DNA from: Phycisphaerae bacterium
GTDB taxonomy: Bacteria > Planctomycetota > Phycisphaerae > Sedimentisphaerales > Anaerobacaceae
Assembly: GCA_026386805.1 (NCBI GenBank)
Contig: JAPLMX010000175.1
Coordinates: forward strand, 1 to 63,107
Direction of reading: 5' to 3'
Length of the DNA: 63,107 nt
Part shown: in pieces, positions 53,731 to 62,770 of the stretch
Position numbering within the stretch: the first letter of the stretch is position 1
Layout: each line of letters opens with the position of its first letter
The notes under the pieces: model-generated
What the model saw: only the letters and a program-made list of their open reading frames with translations
What the model was told of the DNA's origin: nothing
The model's database searches: none
Program-made: the position numbers and the translations under genes

Positions 53731-54207
53731 TCACGAGATCGTTCTTCTGCCCGTTCCAATGATTAGCGAGAACGCATTCGGATTGTGATAGCCCGAGGCT
53801 CCGATCTTCTCCCGGAGCCACCGGGCCATTTCCAGACACGTCACCCGGGCGCCCCGACGCTCGAAGAACGCGGCGATCTTCTCCATCGAGACCCGGTTTC
53901 GATGGTAGGTCCTGACCGGCACGATTTCGTGCGTCCCGTCCCACTGGGCGTTGAAGAAGTGGAGGACCACCTCATTTTTCGCAATCCGGAGCATCTCCCC
54001 GAGCGTTCGCTCCATAGCGCCCAGAGACAAATGCTCGATGAGGTCGTGGCAGAAGACATGGTCATACGAGGCATCGGGGAACCCCGGTGTCAGGATGCTC
54101 TGGCCGTTGATGCGGGGATCCTCGACACCGGATACGAGGTAGCTGTCCAGGTATTGCGGCGAATAGCAGTCCCAGGATGACCTCAGATTCAGCTCTTCGA
54201 GCGTCAT
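53731..54207 (-). CDS. Short SAM-methyltransferase-like protein
   Basis: The 158-aa protein has FPDASYDHVFCHDLIEHLSL, the motif IV-like segment of type 11 methyltransferases, followed by a helix and strand (GEMLRIAKNEVVLHFFNAQW). The N-terminal glycine-rich SAM-binding motif is missing, so it may be a truncated or reduced enzyme or a non-catalytic relative. It is divergent from the PgeF gene (152 bases between starts). Its substrate is not known. Confidence 0.6.
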   Translation of the reverse strand: MTLEELNLRSSWDCYSPQYLDSYLVSGVEDPRINGQSILTPGFPDASYDHVFCHDLIEHLSLGAMERTLGEMLRIAKNEVVLHFFNAQWDGTHEIVPVRTYHRNRVSMEKIAAFFERRGARVTCLEMARWLREKIGASGYHNPNAFSLIIGTGRRTIS

Positions 54208-54359
54208 TGTCTGATCCTCACCTCATAAGATGTCCTTGCGCCGGGAGATGTTACAGGCATCGGCCATGCTGCTGGGCAGCGGCAATCGCGCGGTGGGGCT
54301 TGTTCCGCCTCCGTCCGCGGGTACAATGTGTCACCGAACTGAGCCAACAGGGGGCATAG

Positions 54360-55139
54360 ATGGTCAATACTCAAGTAGGGCAGAACGGCGAATTCCGGCT
54401 GGAGCCGCTGGCGAACGGCTGGCTGGTCGGGCGGTTTGCTGCGCTGGAGGCCGTCGGCGTCGCACATCTTGTGACGACCCGGCAGGGGCCGGATGTGCAG
54501 CAGGTTCGGCATGACCCGGCGGCGGCGGGGCGGGAGATTGCACAAGCTCTGGGGCTGGAGGATGCAGCTTTTCTGGAGCAAGTCCATGGTGGCGATGTCG
54601 TGACGTGCGCCAAGGGCGGCTGTGCCGGATTCGCTGATGGACTGGTGACTACAGCGAAGGGTCTGGCGCTCATCGGCAAGAGCGGGGACTGCCCCATCGT
54701 GCTGATCGGCGACCGGCGCGGGCGGGCCGTGGGATTTGCGCACGCCTCCTGGCGGGCGACCGTGGCGGGGATCACACCGGCCGTGGTACGCCGAATGGTC
54801 GATCTGGGCTGCGATTCAAAGGACCTGGTGGCGTGCATTTGTCCGTCGGCGGGACCGGAATGTTATGAAGTTGGCGAGGAGGTTTGTGCGACCGCCATCA
54901 GTGGGATCGGCTCACGGGCAGAAGCGTTCTTTCAGTCTGGCTCCGCGGGCAAACCCCACTTCGATCTGTGGCATGCCAACACGGATGCCTTGATCCGTGT
55001 CGGCGTTCCGCCCGAGTCCATCCACGTGTCCGGCGTCTGCACGCTATGTCGCAACGACCTGTTCCCCAGCCACCGGCGCGAAGGCAGCGCCGCCGGCCGG
55101 TTTGCCGCCGTCATTGCCTTGTCTGCATCTTCGCAGTGA
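54360..55139 (+). CDS. pgeF: Peptidoglycan editing factor PgeF (YfiH family)
   Basis: The 259-aa protein has the YfiH-family motifs: AAFLEQVHGGDVV (His), LIGKSGDCPIVLIGD (Cys), VGFAHASWRATVAGI (His), and a C-terminal CTLCRNDLFPSHRREGS. PgeF hydrolyses wrongly incorporated L-Ser-containing peptidoglycan precursors in E. coli; related proteins act as multicopper laccases. HASWRAT replaces HAGWRGT, a mild change at the usual Gly. It is located away from cell-division genes. ATG 54360 has only a weak ribosome site. Confidence 0.88.
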   Translation: MVNTQVGQNGEFRLEPLANGWLVGRFAALEAVGVAHLVTTRQGPDVQQVRHDPAAAGREIAQALGLEDAAFLEQVHGGDVVTCAKGGCAGFADGLVTTAKGLALIGKSGDCPIVLIGDRRGRAVGFAHASWRATVAGITPAVVRRMVDLGCDSKDLVACICPSAGPECYEVGEEVCATAISGIGSRAEAFFQSGSAGKPHFDLWHANTDALIRVGVPPESIHVSGVCTLCRNDLFPSHRREGSAAGRFAAVIALSASSQ

Positions 55140-55288
55140 GACAGGACGCACTTGATCGTGCAGCACGGCCGCCACGTGCAACATTCTTGCGGCAGGGGCG
55201 TCTTTGTAGTAGAGCGTGAATGGGCTCGGCGCCCCATCGGGGCGGAGCACAGATGCTGACGAATCTCGTTTCAAGAAGGGAGACGAAC

Positions 55289-55567
55289 ATGAGAAAATCA
55301 ATCGATCTCAAGAGCGTCCTGATCGGCGGCTTCCTGGCCTTGTTGATCATGTGTGTCCTGGGGGCCGCACCTCGACTGATGTCCCCGGATTCGGTCGGGC
55401 GGTTCGCGATCGTTACCTCCCACGTGGAGCCGGACGCCTACATTCTCGACACGGTCACTGGCGAGGTCTGGCGGCAATCCCGCGTTCGGGGAGTGTCGGA
55501 TGCGTTCTATGCCCCAAAGCTCAAGATCCATGCACCTGGCGAGCCCAACAAACCCGATGCTCGGTAG
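55289..55567 (+). CDS. Small membrane-anchored hypothetical protein
   Basis: From ATG 55289 (ribosome site GAAGGGAGA) the protein has 92 aa: one membrane segment (SVLIGGFLALLIMCVLGAA) and an extracytoplasmic part with GRFAIVTSHVEPDAYILDTV and TGEVWR, like a single propeller-type strand pair. Similar short proteins appear in planctomycete genomes, from memory. The function is unknown. Confidence 0.65.
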   Translation: MRKSIDLKSVLIGGFLALLIMCVLGAAPRLMSPDSVGRFAIVTSHVEPDAYILDTVTGEVWRQSRVRGVSDAFYAPKLKIHAPGEPNKPDAR

Positions 55568-55718
55568 GTGCAGGGAATGCTCTCCCAGAGTCACCCGTTG
55601 TATGGTTCCCATATGCAGATCATTGCAGGTCTCAGGGGGATTTGGTATGTTGACGAATCGGGACGCGCGGGAGCGTTCCTGTGGGTGAGAGTGCCATCTT
55701 GGTGAACGGAGACGAACT

Positions 55719-56828
55719 GTGGAGAATCTGCGAAGGGATGCGGACGGCGGTCGGGTGCTTTCCCTCGACGCGCTGCGCGGTTTTGACATGTTCTGGATCA
55801 TCGGCGGCGGGACGATCTTCGAGAGTCTCGTCGGAGTCTGGAAGCATCCGGTGACGGAGACGATTCGAACTCAGCTCGAACACGTGAAGTGGGAGGGCTT
55901 TCGCTTCGAGGACCTGATCTTTCCGACGTTCATTTTCCTGGTGGGGGCGGTGCTGCCGTTTTCGCTCTCCCGGCGGGTCGAGCGGGGCGAGAGCCTCGTC
56001 CGGATTCACCTGCACGTCCTCCGGCGGGCAGCCGTGCTCATCCTGCTGGGTCTGATCTACAACGGTCTGCTTCGCTTCAATTTGCCCGAGACGCGCTGGC
56101 CGGGCGTGCTACAGCGGATCGGACTGTGCTATTTCTTCGCCGCCCTGATCGTGATCCACACACGCTGGCGAGCCCAGGCGATTATCGTTGGCGTCGTTCT
56201 GCTGGCGTACTGGGCGGTCACGATGCTAGTTCCTGTTCCCGGGTGCCAGGCGGGCGACCTTTCCATGCAGGGTTGCCTCTCCTCCTACATCGATCAGCAG
56301 TTGATTCCGGGCCAACTCTACTACAAGTACGGCGACAACGAGGGAATCCTCTCGACGTTTCCCGCGATTTGCACGGCCCTGTTGGGCGCCTTAGCCGGGC
56401 AGTGGCTCCGCTCGAACAACTCCGGCTCGCGCAAGGCAGCGGGGCTGGCCTTGGCCGGCGTCGCGTGCGTGATCGTCGGATACCTCTGGGGCCTGGTCTT
56501 CCCGATCATCAAGATCCTCTGGACCAGTTCCTACGTCCTGTTCGCGGGGGGCTGGAGCCTTCTGCTCTTGGCCCTGTTCTATTGGGTGATCGACGTGCAG
56601 GGATACCGCCGGTGGGCGTTCTTCTTCGTCGTGATCGGGACCAACGCCATCACGATCTACTTTCTGGATGGTCTCGTGGAGTTCCGGCGCATCGCCGAGT
56701 TCTTCGTGGGCGGCCTGGCGCACCACAGCGGTCAGCTCGAACCGCTGATTCTGCCCCTGGGCGCCTTCGCCGCGGCTTGGCTGCTTCTGTGGTTCCTCTA
56801 TCGCCACAAGATCTTCTTCAAGGTCTGA
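55719..56828 (+). CDS. Acyltransferase-like membrane protein (DUF5009/HGSNAT type)
   Basis: The 369-aa protein (GTG start) has about nine or ten membrane segments and the opening RVLSLDALRGFDMFWIIGGG, then FPTFIFLVGAVLPFSLSRRV and LQRIGLCYFFAALIVI, the signature of COG4299/DUF5009 proteins related to heparan-alpha-glucosaminide N-acetyltransferase. These transfer acetyl groups across the membrane to sugars. The substrate here is unknown. A preceding TTGGTGAACGGAGACG may be the ribosome site. Confidence 0.85.
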   Translation: MENLRRDADGGRVLSLDALRGFDMFWIIGGGTIFESLVGVWKHPVTETIRTQLEHVKWEGFRFEDLIFPTFIFLVGAVLPFSLSRRVERGESLVRIHLHVLRRAAVLILLGLIYNGLLRFNLPETRWPGVLQRIGLCYFFAALIVIHTRWRAQAIIVGVVLLAYWAVTMLVPVPGCQAGDLSMQGCLSSYIDQQLIPGQLYYKYGDNEGILSTFPAICTALLGALAGQWLRSNNSGSRKAAGLALAGVACVIVGYLWGLVFPIIKILWTSSYVLFAGGWSLLLLALFYWVIDVQGYRRWAFFFVVIGTNAITIYFLDGLVEFRRIAEFFVGGLAHHSGQLEPLILPLGAFAAAWLLLWFLYRHKIFFKV

Positions 56829-57157
56829 GGCTGCTCTTATGTCTTGTAGGGTGTGCCGTGCACACCTTTTTGTCGGCCGATCCCGAGCGATTGTCGTCGT
56901 GCCGGATCACCGGCGTGACACGCATGACATGAGTGGTCCATCTCCTTCGATGTGAATCTCCATCTTCGTTGGAGAAGGTGTGCACGGCACACCCTGCTAC
57001 GCCGACTACCGTAACCTGGTGGGCAGGGTCGCAAGGTGTTTCTTCGTAGGTCGTGCGTCCCCGCACGACTCCTGGCGAGCGGGGACGCTCGCCCTACGAG
57101 GAGACGAGCCGCTTGTCCACTAAATTAGCGTAGACAGCGTACTACAAGCTGCGAAGG
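56829..57157. repeat. Two BIME-like palindromic elements between convergent genes
   Basis: The first has AGGGTGTGCCGTGCACACCT (first 20 of 21, 56848-56868) and its perfect reverse complement at 56975-56995, a 148-base element. The second (57045-57098) has outer CGTAGG/CCTACG and two inner hairpins (57051-57068 and 57074-57093). Neither contains an ORF. Confidence 0.8.
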
Positions 57158-58201
57158 TCAGACCAGAAGCAGAACGACGAAGACGCCGATCATCAGGACC
57201 ATTCCGAGCGGGACGCCGACGAGGGCCCATTCGCGGCTCTGGATCGTCAGCTTGTTGGCGCAGATGATGTTGGGGATGTTGCCCGGGATCAGCATACCGC
57301 CGGCGATCAATAATCCGAGTAGAATCATCCGAATCGTCTGCTCCGGCATCAGGGGGCTGATTTCGGCGGCCGTCACGGTGGCGTTGTCGAGAACGGCGGA
57401 CACGAGGTTGATCCAGTAGAGTCCGCCGGCCGGGAGGTGCGTCAGATACCGGTCCACGACCGGCGTGAACGCGGTGCCCAGGAACACCAGGGCTAGGATG
57501 AACACGTAGACCTTCACCGTCCGAATCAGGATGTCCCGGACCTGTTCGGGCTTGTCTTCGGTCAGAGACGGGCTCTTCACCTGCGGCTCGTGCCGCAACA
57601 GCACCGTCAGCAGCCCCAGTCCGAAGATCAGGGGGATCACCCATTTGCCCAGCAGCCCCAGGAGAAAGAAAAAACCCGCGTGGTAGGGCTCGCGGGACAG
57701 CTTGGAAACCGCGATCGTGGACAGCGGCTCGCCCAGGGGCGTCAGGACGGCCCCGATCCCGATGGAAAAGCAGGCAATGACCACCAGTCGCAGCTCGATC
57801 TTGCGGGCAAGGCGCAGGGCGCTGATGACTTCCGCCAGGACCAGGGCCGCGATGATGGCGGTGATGATGCTGGACAGCAGGCCCAGCCCGACGACGATGA
57901 CGAAGAACAGCGGGGCGAATCCGACCCTCCGGGCGAAGCGGTTCGTCCACGCGCCGATCTTCGGCCGGATCAGCCGAAAGAGTATCCCCGCGATCAGGAC
58001 CGCCAGGGTGATTTTGATCGGCTCGACCAGGGCCTCGTGCACCAGAGGCCGGCTCCATAGGCCGGAGATGGTCACGGCAAGGAGGCCCGTGGCGAAAAGG
58101 AACAGCTCAAGCTGCTTCTCCACTCGATGGGAGAAGAAGGGCAGCGTCAGGACCAACACCATGATGGCCATCAATCCGCCGGTCACCCAATGCTCGCCCA
58201 T
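57158..58201 (-). CDS. DUF1646-like membrane transporter
   Basis: From ATG 58201 the protein has 347 aa with about ten membrane segments. It has ESALVLAEVISALRLARKIE-like cytosolic loops and LVSAVLDNATVTAAEISPLM and GMLIPGNIPNIICANKLTIQ, patterns of the DUF1646/ion-transporter-superfamily proteins (anion or cation exchangers). The open frame extends upstream to 58318 but overlaps the neighbouring gene. The substrate is unknown. It follows a small membrane protein gene by 25 bases. Confidence 0.75.
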   Translation of the reverse strand: MGEHWVTGGLMAIMVLVLTLPFFSHRVEKQLELFLFATGLLAVTISGLWSRPLVHEALVEPIKITLAVLIAGILFRLIRPKIGAWTNRFARRVGFAPLFFVIVVGLGLLSSIITAIIAALVLAEVISALRLARKIELRLVVIACFSIGIGAVLTPLGEPLSTIAVSKLSREPYHAGFFFLLGLLGKWVIPLIFGLGLLTVLLRHEPQVKSPSLTEDKPEQVRDILIRTVKVYVFILALVFLGTAFTPVVDRYLTHLPAGGLYWINLVSAVLDNATVTAAEISPLMPEQTIRMILLGLLIAGGMLIPGNIPNIICANKLTIQSREWALVGVPLGMVLMIGVFVVLLLV

Positions 58202-58226
58202 AAGAAGACCCTGGAGGAATGCACTC

Positions 58227-58586
58227 TCAGTTTCCGGCGATTCTACCGCCGAGCAGGTGGTTTGCCCCATGAGCAATCGCCCACAAGACCGTCGAACACA
58301 CCGGCAGCAGAACCGCATACCTGACCCAGTCCGTCATGGACGCTTTTTCGCTCGTCGCGGTCTGCCCGTCGAGGAATCGGATGTCGAGGTATCGAGCGGC
58401 CACCAGGGTTGCCACGGTGATCCAGAAGACCCAATCGGCGGGATGAAAGAAGCTCCCCTCATTGAGAAAAATGAAGATGAGGGAAAAGGCAAGCACCACG
58501 TTGCCCAGAAGCATCCACCAGAGCCTTGCCAAGATTCCCAGCGGGGTGCTTTGCTTGTCGGTAATCTGACCTTCGCGCGCAGACAT
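58227..58586 (-). CDS. Small membrane protein
   Basis: The 119-aa protein has three membrane segments (about WWMLLGNVVLAFSLIFIFL, VFWITVATLVAARYLDI, YAVLLPVCSTVLWAIAHGA). I do not recognise it. It is 25 bases upstream of the DUF1646-like gene on the same strand, so the two may be cotranscribed and form a transporter pair. Confidence 0.65.
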   Translation of the reverse strand: MSAREGQITDKQSTPLGILARLWWMLLGNVVLAFSLIFIFLNEGSFFHPADWVFWITVATLVAARYLDIRFLDGQTATSEKASMTDWVRYAVLLPVCSTVLWAIAHGANHLLGGRIAGN

Positions 58587-58747
58587 AAGCCATCTCCTGA
58601 AAAATCACAACACCGCATTCAGTAGATGGCGGCCCGACCACCCCCACGCGCCTGCAAGGTCGCTTCCGACCTCGCACCCTTGAACGAATACGGTAACGCG
58701 CCCGGACTGTGATGTCAAGGTTCTGTCTGAAAAGGGACATCGGTGGA

Positions 58748-60967
58748 TTACTTGGCGTCTTCCAAGAGATGGTCCAGGAATCTGACGACTTCCTGCTGAT
58801 CCTTGAGGTTGTACTGGGCCAGAGAGGCCGTGATCCCGATCTTGACGGTCAGGGCCTGCGCCGGCACGGCGTGAAAGAGGTCTTCATCGGTCTTGTCATC
58901 GCCCATCGCCAGGATGAAGTCATACGCGGCCAAGCCTAACAGCTTCAAGGCCACCGAGCCCTTGTCATATCCGGACCTCTTGACCTCAAGGACCTTGTGG
59001 CCCTCCATGATCTGGAGTTTGCTGTCGTGCGAGACCAGTTCCCGCAGCTCGTCTTTGAGCTCCTGAGACCGCAACAGCGAGATCCCGAGGTCGGCATTGC
59101 GAAAGTGCCAAGCCAACGACAGACCCTTTTCTTCAATGAAGGCACCCGTGCACCGGTCCGCATACCGCTGGAGCACCGGGAGCACCTGCTGCTTCCAAGC
59201 GGGGTCGGCATCCACCTCGCTGGTCCACCCAACGGGGGGCATACGGAGGAAGGCCCCGTGTTCGGCAACCAGGACAATCGGCAGGTCGCCAAAGTACTGG
59301 TTCAAGAACTCCTGCTTACGGCCACTGACAATCACAACGGTGTTCTTCGCGTCCGCCGCCAGACGTCTCAACTGCACCAAGACGGGTTCGCTGGGTACGG
59401 CCATCTCCGGATACCTGGAGAAAGGAACCAGTGTGCCGTCATAGTCAAGGAAGATGATTCGCCGCGCTGCCTTGCCGTATTTCTGCGCGATCTGGTTCTC
59501 GATAGACCGATTGACCAGTCTCACTTTCAGAACCTGTTGTTCTTGCTTCACACGATCCATAGTGTCGAAGAAATCCTTTGCCCACGCGAATACATCATAG
59601 GTCTGCAGCCGCTTCTGCATTCGTTCGAGCACGGCCCGGCGGTCCGACATCGGCAGGTCCAGGGCCTTCGCAATGGCGGCCGCGACTTCGGCCTTGTCCG
59701 TAGGATTGATCAGAATCGCCTCGCTGAGCTCGGCCGCCGCCCCGGCCATTTCACTGAGGATCAACGCTCCGGGGTTGGTCCTCTGACAGGCTATGTACTC
59801 TTTGGCCACCAGGTTCATCCCGTCCCGGATCGGCGTGATCAGCCCCACGTCGCTACGGTCGTACAGGGCCACCATCTCGGGGAAGGCCAGGGACTGGTAC
59901 TGGTAGATCACCGGCCGCCAGGTGAGCGAGCCGTACTTCCCATTGATCCGGCCCACCGCCGCCTCGATCTCCTTCTTCATGTCCTGGTATCGCCCGACCG
60001 ACTCGCGCGACGGGATCACCACCATGTTGAACACGATCTTCCCGTGCCACTTGGGATACTTCTCCAGAAAATGCTCAAACCCCAAAAGACGATGCAGAAG
60101 CCCTTTGGAGTAATCGAGCCGATCCACGGAGAAGATCAGTTTGCTGTTGCCCAGAATCCGACGGAGCTTCTCTCGCTCCCGCTGCACTTCTGCGTCCTGT
60201 GTAGCCTCCTTGAATCGGGTGTAGTCAATCCCCAAGGGAAAGGTCTCAGCCTTGACCAGCCGGTCTTCAACGACCACCGTGTTCATCGTGGTCTCCATCC
60301 CCAAGGTTCGCCGCACCGCTCTGAGGAGATACTGCGTATAATCGAACGTATGAAAACCGGCCAGGTCCGCGCCCAGGATGCCTTGCAGGATAGCTTCCCG
60401 CCACCCTCGGGGCATCAGCCGGAAAACCTCGAAGGAGGGGAACGGGATATGCAGGAAGAACCCGATGTTGGCATTCGGGAACCGCTCGCGGATCAGACCG
60501 GGCAGCAGCATCAGGTGATAGTCGTGGACCCAGACCAGATCGGTCGGCCGAAGGATCTTTGCCACCTGGTCCAGGAACAACTCATGAGCTTCACGGTAAG
60601 CCTCGAAGTACGCTACATCGAAGTTGGCCAGCAGCGGAAAGTAGTGGAACAGGGGCCAGATCATGTCGTTGCAGAAGCCGCCATAGTACTTGTCGTCGAG
60701 CCGGTCCTCGATACGGACGGGTACCAACTCGAAGGCGCTTACCTGTTCCTGCACCCGGGCCAATTCCTCCGGCGTGTCGTCCGTCTTGCCGATCCACACC
60801 ATTCGCTGGCCGAACTGCCCTGTTGCCTCGGGTTTTTCGGCCAGCGCCAGGACGGCGGATACCAGCCCCCCGGCGTTTCGGATGACCTTGTTCCGGAACA
60901 GCCGAAAGGGCAGACGGTACGAGACCAGGACGAGCCGGTCGCAGCACTGGAGTTTGGTTTTTGTCAT
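58748..60967 (-). CDS. Bifunctional trehalose-6-phosphate synthase/phosphatase (OtsA-OtsB fusion)
   Basis: The 739-aa protein has an N-terminal OtsA domain (about 1-490: LVLVSYRLPFRLFRNKVIRN, VWVHDYHLMLLPGLIRERFP, FSVDRLDYSKGLLHRLLGFE, DGMNLVAKEYIACQ) and a C-terminal OtsB phosphatase (about 500-739: IIFLDYDGTLVPF, FLGDDKTDE-type MGDDKTDEDLF). The first makes trehalose-6-phosphate from UDP-glucose and glucose-6-phosphate; the second removes the phosphate. Fusions like this occur in many bacteria. It lies 15 bases after the GH15 gene on the same strand, consistent with an operon. Confidence 0.93.
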   Translation of the reverse strand: MTKTKLQCCDRLVLVSYRLPFRLFRNKVIRNAGGLVSAVLALAEKPEATGQFGQRMVWIGKTDDTPEELARVQEQVSAFELVPVRIEDRLDDKYYGGFCNDMIWPLFHYFPLLANFDVAYFEAYREAHELFLDQVAKILRPTDLVWVHDYHLMLLPGLIRERFPNANIGFFLHIPFPSFEVFRLMPRGWREAILQGILGADLAGFHTFDYTQYLLRAVRRTLGMETTMNTVVVEDRLVKAETFPLGIDYTRFKEATQDAEVQREREKLRRILGNSKLIFSVDRLDYSKGLLHRLLGFEHFLEKYPKWHGKIVFNMVVIPSRESVGRYQDMKKEIEAAVGRINGKYGSLTWRPVIYQYQSLAFPEMVALYDRSDVGLITPIRDGMNLVAKEYIACQRTNPGALILSEMAGAAAELSEAILINPTDKAEVAAAIAKALDLPMSDRRAVLERMQKRLQTYDVFAWAKDFFDTMDRVKQEQQVLKVRLVNRSIENQIAQKYGKAARRIIFLDYDGTLVPFSRYPEMAVPSEPVLVQLRRLAADAKNTVVIVSGRKQEFLNQYFGDLPIVLVAEHGAFLRMPPVGWTSEVDADPAWKQQVLPVLQRYADRCTGAFIEEKGLSLAWHFRNADLGISLLRSQELKDELRELVSHDSKLQIMEGHKVLEVKRSGYDKGSVALKLLGLAAYDFILAMGDDKTDEDLFHAVPAQALTVKIGITASLAQYNLKDQQEVVRFLDHLLEDAK

Positions 60968-60982
60968 ACCGGGGCCTCCGGG

Positions 60983-62770
60983 TCATAAGAAAATCGGCTG
61001 GTCCAGCTTGCGCGCGATCTGATATACGGCGTTCATCAATCCGACGTGACTATAGGTCTGCGGGAAGTTCCCCCACTGAGAGCCGTCCAGCGTCACGTCC
61101 TCACTGAATAGACCCAGGTGATTCGAGTACCTCAGCAAATGCTCCAAAGCATCGACCGCTTCGCTGACCCTCCCCACACAAGCCAGTGTCTCCACATACC
61201 AGAAAGCGGTGGCCAGAAAGGAGGACTGGGGCTTGCCGAAATCATCCTCGTGCACGTAGCGGTAAAACAAGCCGTGGTCCGCTTTCAACTGACCCTCCAA
61301 GGCGGCCAAGTGCCGCCGGGCACGCTCCGAAGCCGGGTCCAGGTACCGCAGACTGATGAGTTGAAGGTCACTGGCATCCAGGTGCTCGACGCCGACAGCC
61401 TGAGTGTAGACCTCACGAGCAGGATCGAAGCAAGCCTCGACCTTCCCGGCGCTGCGTTCGATCAAATGAGCCGCCTTGTCGCGAAGCACCGTATCTCCCA
61501 GCGACTCGGCGATCTTGAAAGCAGCACGGCTCCCGGCCCAGTGAAACAGGTACGTGTGACAGTGATGCTGCAGCCGGCCGCGGAACTCCCAGATCCCCGC
61601 ATCCGGCTCTTCAAACGCCGTATCGATTCGATCCAGCAGCCCCCGAACCAATTCCAATGTGCGATGCGTGTCGTGATAGTGCAAACGTTTGTCGATGTAC
61701 AACGGCAGCAGGCTGATGAGCACCTGCCCATAGACATCGTGCTGCCGCTGGGCCACGGCGTCGTTGCCGACCCGCACCGGCTGATTGCCCAGATAGCCCG
61801 CCAACGGCAACTGCTGTTCCAAGGGCACCTGGTCACCGGTCACGGTATAGACCGGACAGATGGCCGGCGTCTCTCTGAGCATCAGGTTCTGCACGTAGTT
61901 GAAGTACTTCTCCAGCTCCTCAAAGTGCCCCACGTCGTTGAAGGCTTTCAACACGTAGTAGGTGTCTCGCAGCCAGCAGTACCGATAATCCCAGGTCCGT
62001 CCGGATTGCGGCGACTCCGGCAGACTCGTCGTGCCCGCCGCGATGATCCCGCCGGTGTCCTCATACTGGTGAAGCTTGAGCACCAGGGCCGAACGGATGG
62101 TCGGCTCCTGGAAGATCGAAGCGATCGACATGGTCTTGACCCACTGCAGCCAGTATTGGCGGGTTTTGTCGAGGAACTCTTCGACCGTGGCCGCCAGCGG
62201 CGCCTCCAGCGGCGGGCCGTAACTGAAGAGGAGATAGCGAGGCTCGTTCAGGATAAACGGCTTGGCATCGGCCACGTAACTGAGCGGAATGTCCGTGGTT
62301 AGCCGCACGTGGCCGCCGAGGTTCAGATACCGGAGGTGGTTGCTGCCGACCACGATCTCCGGCTGGATGCGCCCGTAGTCGCCCACGGGCGTGCAGGTGA
62401 CGGCGACCCGTGGCTGACCTCGAATCGGCTCGATCTTGCGAACCAGCATCAACGGGCGAAAATATCGGTCGTACTGGTAGAAGCGAGGCGCGAAGTCCGT
62501 CACCCGGAACCGTCCGTCGCGCGTCTCGAAATCCGTGTGAAGGATGTTGGTATTCTCGGCGTAATACTGGCGAGTGGAGAATGCCTCCGGCGAGCGAATA
62601 GAGAACTGGCCGCCCTTGTGCGGGTCCAGTAGCGATCCAAACAGGAAGCTGCTGTCGAATCGCGGCATGCATAACCACCGCACCGAGGCCTCGTCATCGA
62701 TGTAGGCAATGTAGGAACAGTTGCCTACAATCCCCAGCCGGTAATAATGGCGTCTCTTCTCAATGGTCAT
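60983..62770 (-). CDS. Glycoside hydrolase family 15 protein (glucoamylase/trehalase-like)
   Basis: The 595-aa protein has an N-terminal domain that begins IGNCSYIAYIDDEASVRWLC (as LVGNCSYSALIDDR-type GH15 proteins do) and a GH15 (alpha/alpha)6 barrel with TWDYRYCWLRDTYYVLKAFN, the catalytic acid region, and a C-terminal GLFSEDVTLDGSQWGNFPQT, with the second carboxylate. GH15 members next to trehalose-6-phosphate synthase genes are often trehalases or glucoamylases. It probably hydrolyses alpha-glucosidic bonds in the cytoplasm. The start MTIEKRRHYYRLGIVG is well supported. Confidence 0.9.
   Translation of the reverse strand: MTIEKRRHYYRLGIVGNCSYIAYIDDEASVRWLCMPRFDSSFLFGSLLDPHKGGQFSIRSPEAFSTRQYYAENTNILHTDFETRDGRFRVTDFAPRFYQYDRYFRPLMLVRKIEPIRGQPRVAVTCTPVGDYGRIQPEIVVGSNHLRYLNLGGHVRLTTDIPLSYVADAKPFILNEPRYLLFSYGPPLEAPLAATVEEFLDKTRQYWLQWVKTMSIASIFQEPTIRSALVLKLHQYEDTGGIIAAGTTSLPESPQSGRTWDYRYCWLRDTYYVLKAFNDVGHFEELEKYFNYVQNLMLRETPAICPVYTVTGDQVPLEQQLPLAGYLGNQPVRVGNDAVAQRQHDVYGQVLISLLPLYIDKRLHYHDTHRTLELVRGLLDRIDTAFEEPDAGIWEFRGRLQHHCHTYLFHWAGSRAAFKIAESLGDTVLRDKAAHLIERSAGKVEACFDPAREVYTQAVGVEHLDASDLQLISLRYLDPASERARRHLAALEGQLKADHGLFYRYVHEDDFGKPQSSFLATAFWYVETLACVGRVSEAVDALEHLLRYSNHLGLFSEDVTLDGSQWGNFPQTYSHVGLMNAVYQIARKLDQPIFL

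Noticed and set aside
58997..60988. Plus-strand frame of 663 codons over the trehalose gene
   Set aside because: Antisense shadow of the bifunctional trehalose synthase/phosphatase gene.
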